The notes beneath the pieces were generated by a model that was given only the letters and a program-made list of their open reading frames with translations, was not told the origin of the DNA and searched no databases. A stretch of 64,000 bases of DNA from assembly GCA_013397435.1 (NCBI GenBank), contig VZRG01001062.1, positions 186,001 through 250,000 of the forward strand, in the 5' to 3' direction. Both the position numbers and the translations under genes were made by a program. This DNA comes from Erythrocercus mccallii (Eukaryota; Chordata; Aves; Passeriformes; Dicruridae). The number at the start of each line of letters is the position of its first letter. Within the stretch, counting starts at the first letter, position 1. Shown in pieces: positions 61,901-64,000 of this stretch.

Positions 61901-63151
61901 ACGAGACATAGTATTAAGGTGCCTAGGGAAAAATTCAAGCCTAAAGATTTTATTGACTAGAAGTTAAATGTGTGATACTTAAGTCATGCAAAAACAGTGC
62001 TGTATCACTCATGTAAACAGGTAGGCTGTGTCTCCTTCCTCAGAATGCTCATTAATAAGACATTGGACAACCAGTAGCTCCAAATATGGCAAACATTTCT
62101 CCAAAGTCTGCCTTAATTATGGCTGGAGATAATGACGCACAGGTATTACAAGTGAAAAATCATTCTGACAACTGCTTGGCATGGGTATTGACAGGGACAG
62201 CCACTGAATGGATGATAACTACATATTTCGAAGACGTTTTAATTTTGTGGAGGGGCCAGAAGAAAATTTTACCAGAAATCAAAGTAAGGCTATATGTAAG
62301 ACGTTGTTGTGTGCATTGTGCTGATAAGACATAAAGGATTTTCAAGACAGTAGTGTTCCTCATCTTTAGACCTCTGGAAAAAACACCATCCTGCTAAATA
62401 AGGTATTTCATGGCTTGTTTTCCTCACTGTGTGTCCATCTAAACTATCCTTGACTCTCTACCTGGCAAGGTCTGCCTTTCCCCTACTAGCTTACACTTTT
62501 TCCCCCAGCAGGCTGAACAGCAGCCCAGCAGCAACCTCTAATAAAAACACACCTGTATGGGAAGTATCTGAATTTCCTCTAAGCATATCAAATGAATCCT
62601 AATCACTCTTATCTCACATGCTTTCCAGAGCAAGTTCTTGTAGCTTTCTAACCTTTTGACTTTTGTTTCTGTGCCTGTTTTTAATGTTGAAGCTTCTTTT
62701 GTGGTTCTTTTATGCCATGAACAGGATAAAATATTTATTTTTATCTCGGGCAAGACTTGCATTCCTTCTACTTACTTATAACCTGCCAAACTGCCACAAA
62801 TGCCTCTGTACTCTGAGTATCTTCTTATTTTCTCCTACCTCCCAGGTACCCTACATACATGTCCCAGCCTCAGGTGATGGATCCACCATGTTACACTGAA
62901 ATGAATGTTGTTTAGATGACCATGTCAAGTAGTCCAGAACTTGGTGTATCACTCTGTGTTTACTCCTGCAATTTCTGGTGTTCACCAACACCACACAATC
63001 AGTTGTAGAGGCTTCTGCAGAGTGCTAGAAGACTGAAAAGGAGTGCTATGAAGTCTTTTGGACTGTTTTAGACTTCTGTTGGATCAAATTTTCTTAGGGA
63101 TATTCCCATTTCTTATGAGTCTTCCTTATGGGGGAGTTCAGTATGTCAATT
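58956..63151. other. Non-coding stretch, no gene recognised
   Basis: No exon, transposon or RNA gene recognised. A 5-bp CAATT at 63147-63151 is the left target-site copy of the adjoining LTR. Confidence 0.6.
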
Positions 63152-63891
63152 TGTCTTGGGTTATGAAACCAAAAAAAAAAAAGTGTATTCTAGTTCATCT
63201 GTTGAAAGCAGTTGGGGAAAATGTGTTTCTTTATCTCTTGTAACTACGGGGGGCAGATACTTTCTGATAATGGCCCAGCTGTTCAAACTGGGTGGGGCAG
63301 TGTTTCTTATCTCTTTCACCATTCATCTTCCCTGCGGGGGTGGATATCTGCTGATAATGGGCCATTAAGGCTCACCAATGGCATGACACATTACATCATC
63401 CCATTCTGAGATGCTCCACCCAGTAGCGGGGGGCCCAGGAGCTCCTACCTAGATAAAAACAGGACTGAGGAACACCAGATCATCCTGTTTCTCCACTGGA
63501 TTTTCTCTGGAGGAAGATAGGACTCATTTCTCCACCACTGGACTTCTCTGCAGATCATCTCTACTCCACAGAACTGCATCTGTTACTCCAGGAGGATTCA
63601 TATGGACTGCTTCTACACCCTGACCAACAGGGTGTCAGGTCACGTCCCTGACCCTGTCAGGGGTTTTCTAGGGTTTTTGTTTGTTTTGTTTGCTTGTCTT
63701 TCTGTATTACTACATTTGTATTTTTAATATTGTTAGTAAAGAACTGCTATCCCTATTCCCAAAGCTTTGCCTGAAAGCCCTGTGCAAATTGCAAAATTAT
63801 AATAATTCATAGGGAAGGGGGTTTACATTCTCCATTCCAAGAAAAACTCCAGCTTTTTCCTAGCAGATACCTGTCTCTTCAAACCGAGACA
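63152..63891 (+). mobile_element. Solo LTR, ERVL type (740 bp, complete)
   Basis: Begins TGTCTTGGG and ends CCGAGACA, a short terminal inverted pair with TG...CA ends, flanked by identical 5-bp copies of CAATT (63147-63151 and 63892-63896). A 5-bp duplication fits class III (ERVL) integration. The interior has LTR-like order: U3 with tandem-like ctgataatggcccagctg and ctgataatgggccatt; gataaaaac as a TATA-like box near 63452; ctcctgtttctccactgg-type R sequence; and an AGTAAA variant poly(A) signal near 63735. I recognise this sequence as an LTR widespread in songbird genomes. No internal viral genes remain, as expected after LTR-LTR recombination. Confidence 0.92.
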
Positions 63892-64000
63892 CAATTTTAA
63901 TTATTTTAATGCTAGACTGGATTCTTATAATTGCTGCTGGTTATGTCTGTATCAGGAATAAGCATGAGTCTTAAAATGAAAATACCTGATGCTGAGGGCA

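Noticed and set aside
48956..64000. BLVRA coding exons, expected next to COA1 by synteny
   Set aside because: No frame resembles the BLVRA N-terminal dinucleotide-binding region or later exons. BLVRA probably lies right of the window.
1..64000. tRNA, rRNA or snoRNA genes
   Set aside because: No cloverleaf or box motifs were convincing by eye. A covariance-model search would be needed to rule out small RNAs.

Overview
The window looks like nuclear DNA from a bird, probably a songbird. It is AT-rich vertebrate intron and intergenic sequence with two spliced genes. Its recognisable repeats are avian: several 3'-truncated CR1 LINE pieces and a 740-bp solo LTR of an ERVL type that I recognise as common in passerines, with an exact 5-bp target duplication. 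There is no bacterial-style gene packing. Nearly all open reading frames in the window are chance frames in non-coding DNA.

Two genes are supported, pointing at each other. Positions 3386-5734 (+) hold the last four coding exons of STK17A (DRAK1), a DAP-kinase-family serine/threonine kinase; its earlier exons lie left of the window. Positions 14978-22644 (-) hold a complete four-exon coding model for COA1 (MITRAC15), the small TIM21-like inner-membrane protein that helps assemble cytochrome c oxidase and complex I. No single long frame shows COA1. It was assembled here from splice sites, codon phase and similarity, and gives 143 residues against 146 in human. The tail-to-tail STK17A/COA1 order matches the human 7p13-p14 neighbourhood (HECW1 - STK17A - COA1 - BLVRA).

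Layout: 1-3385 STK17A intron; 3386-5734 terminal STK17A exons; 5735 to about 9.57 kb possible long 3'UTR with four polyadenylation signals; about 9.6-14.65 kb intergenic, with a GC-rich block near 10.6-11.2 kb and a CR1 near 11.7-12.1 kb; 14.65-22.65 kb COA1 coding exons and 3'UTR; 22.65-64 kb no coding exon recognised, probably COA1 5' non-coding introns and then sequence towards BLVRA. This last stretch carries CR1 copies, a probable LTR near 30 kb, a perfect hexamer array at 51.4 kb, a CpG-rich candidate promoter near 48.2 kb and the solo ERVL LTR at 63.15-63.89 kb.

I found no new multi-gene system. The most interesting points are the intact COA1 (a gene reported as repeatedly lost, including in galliform birds) and the paired splice donors 10 nt apart in its third coding exon, where the stronger-looking one would break the frame.
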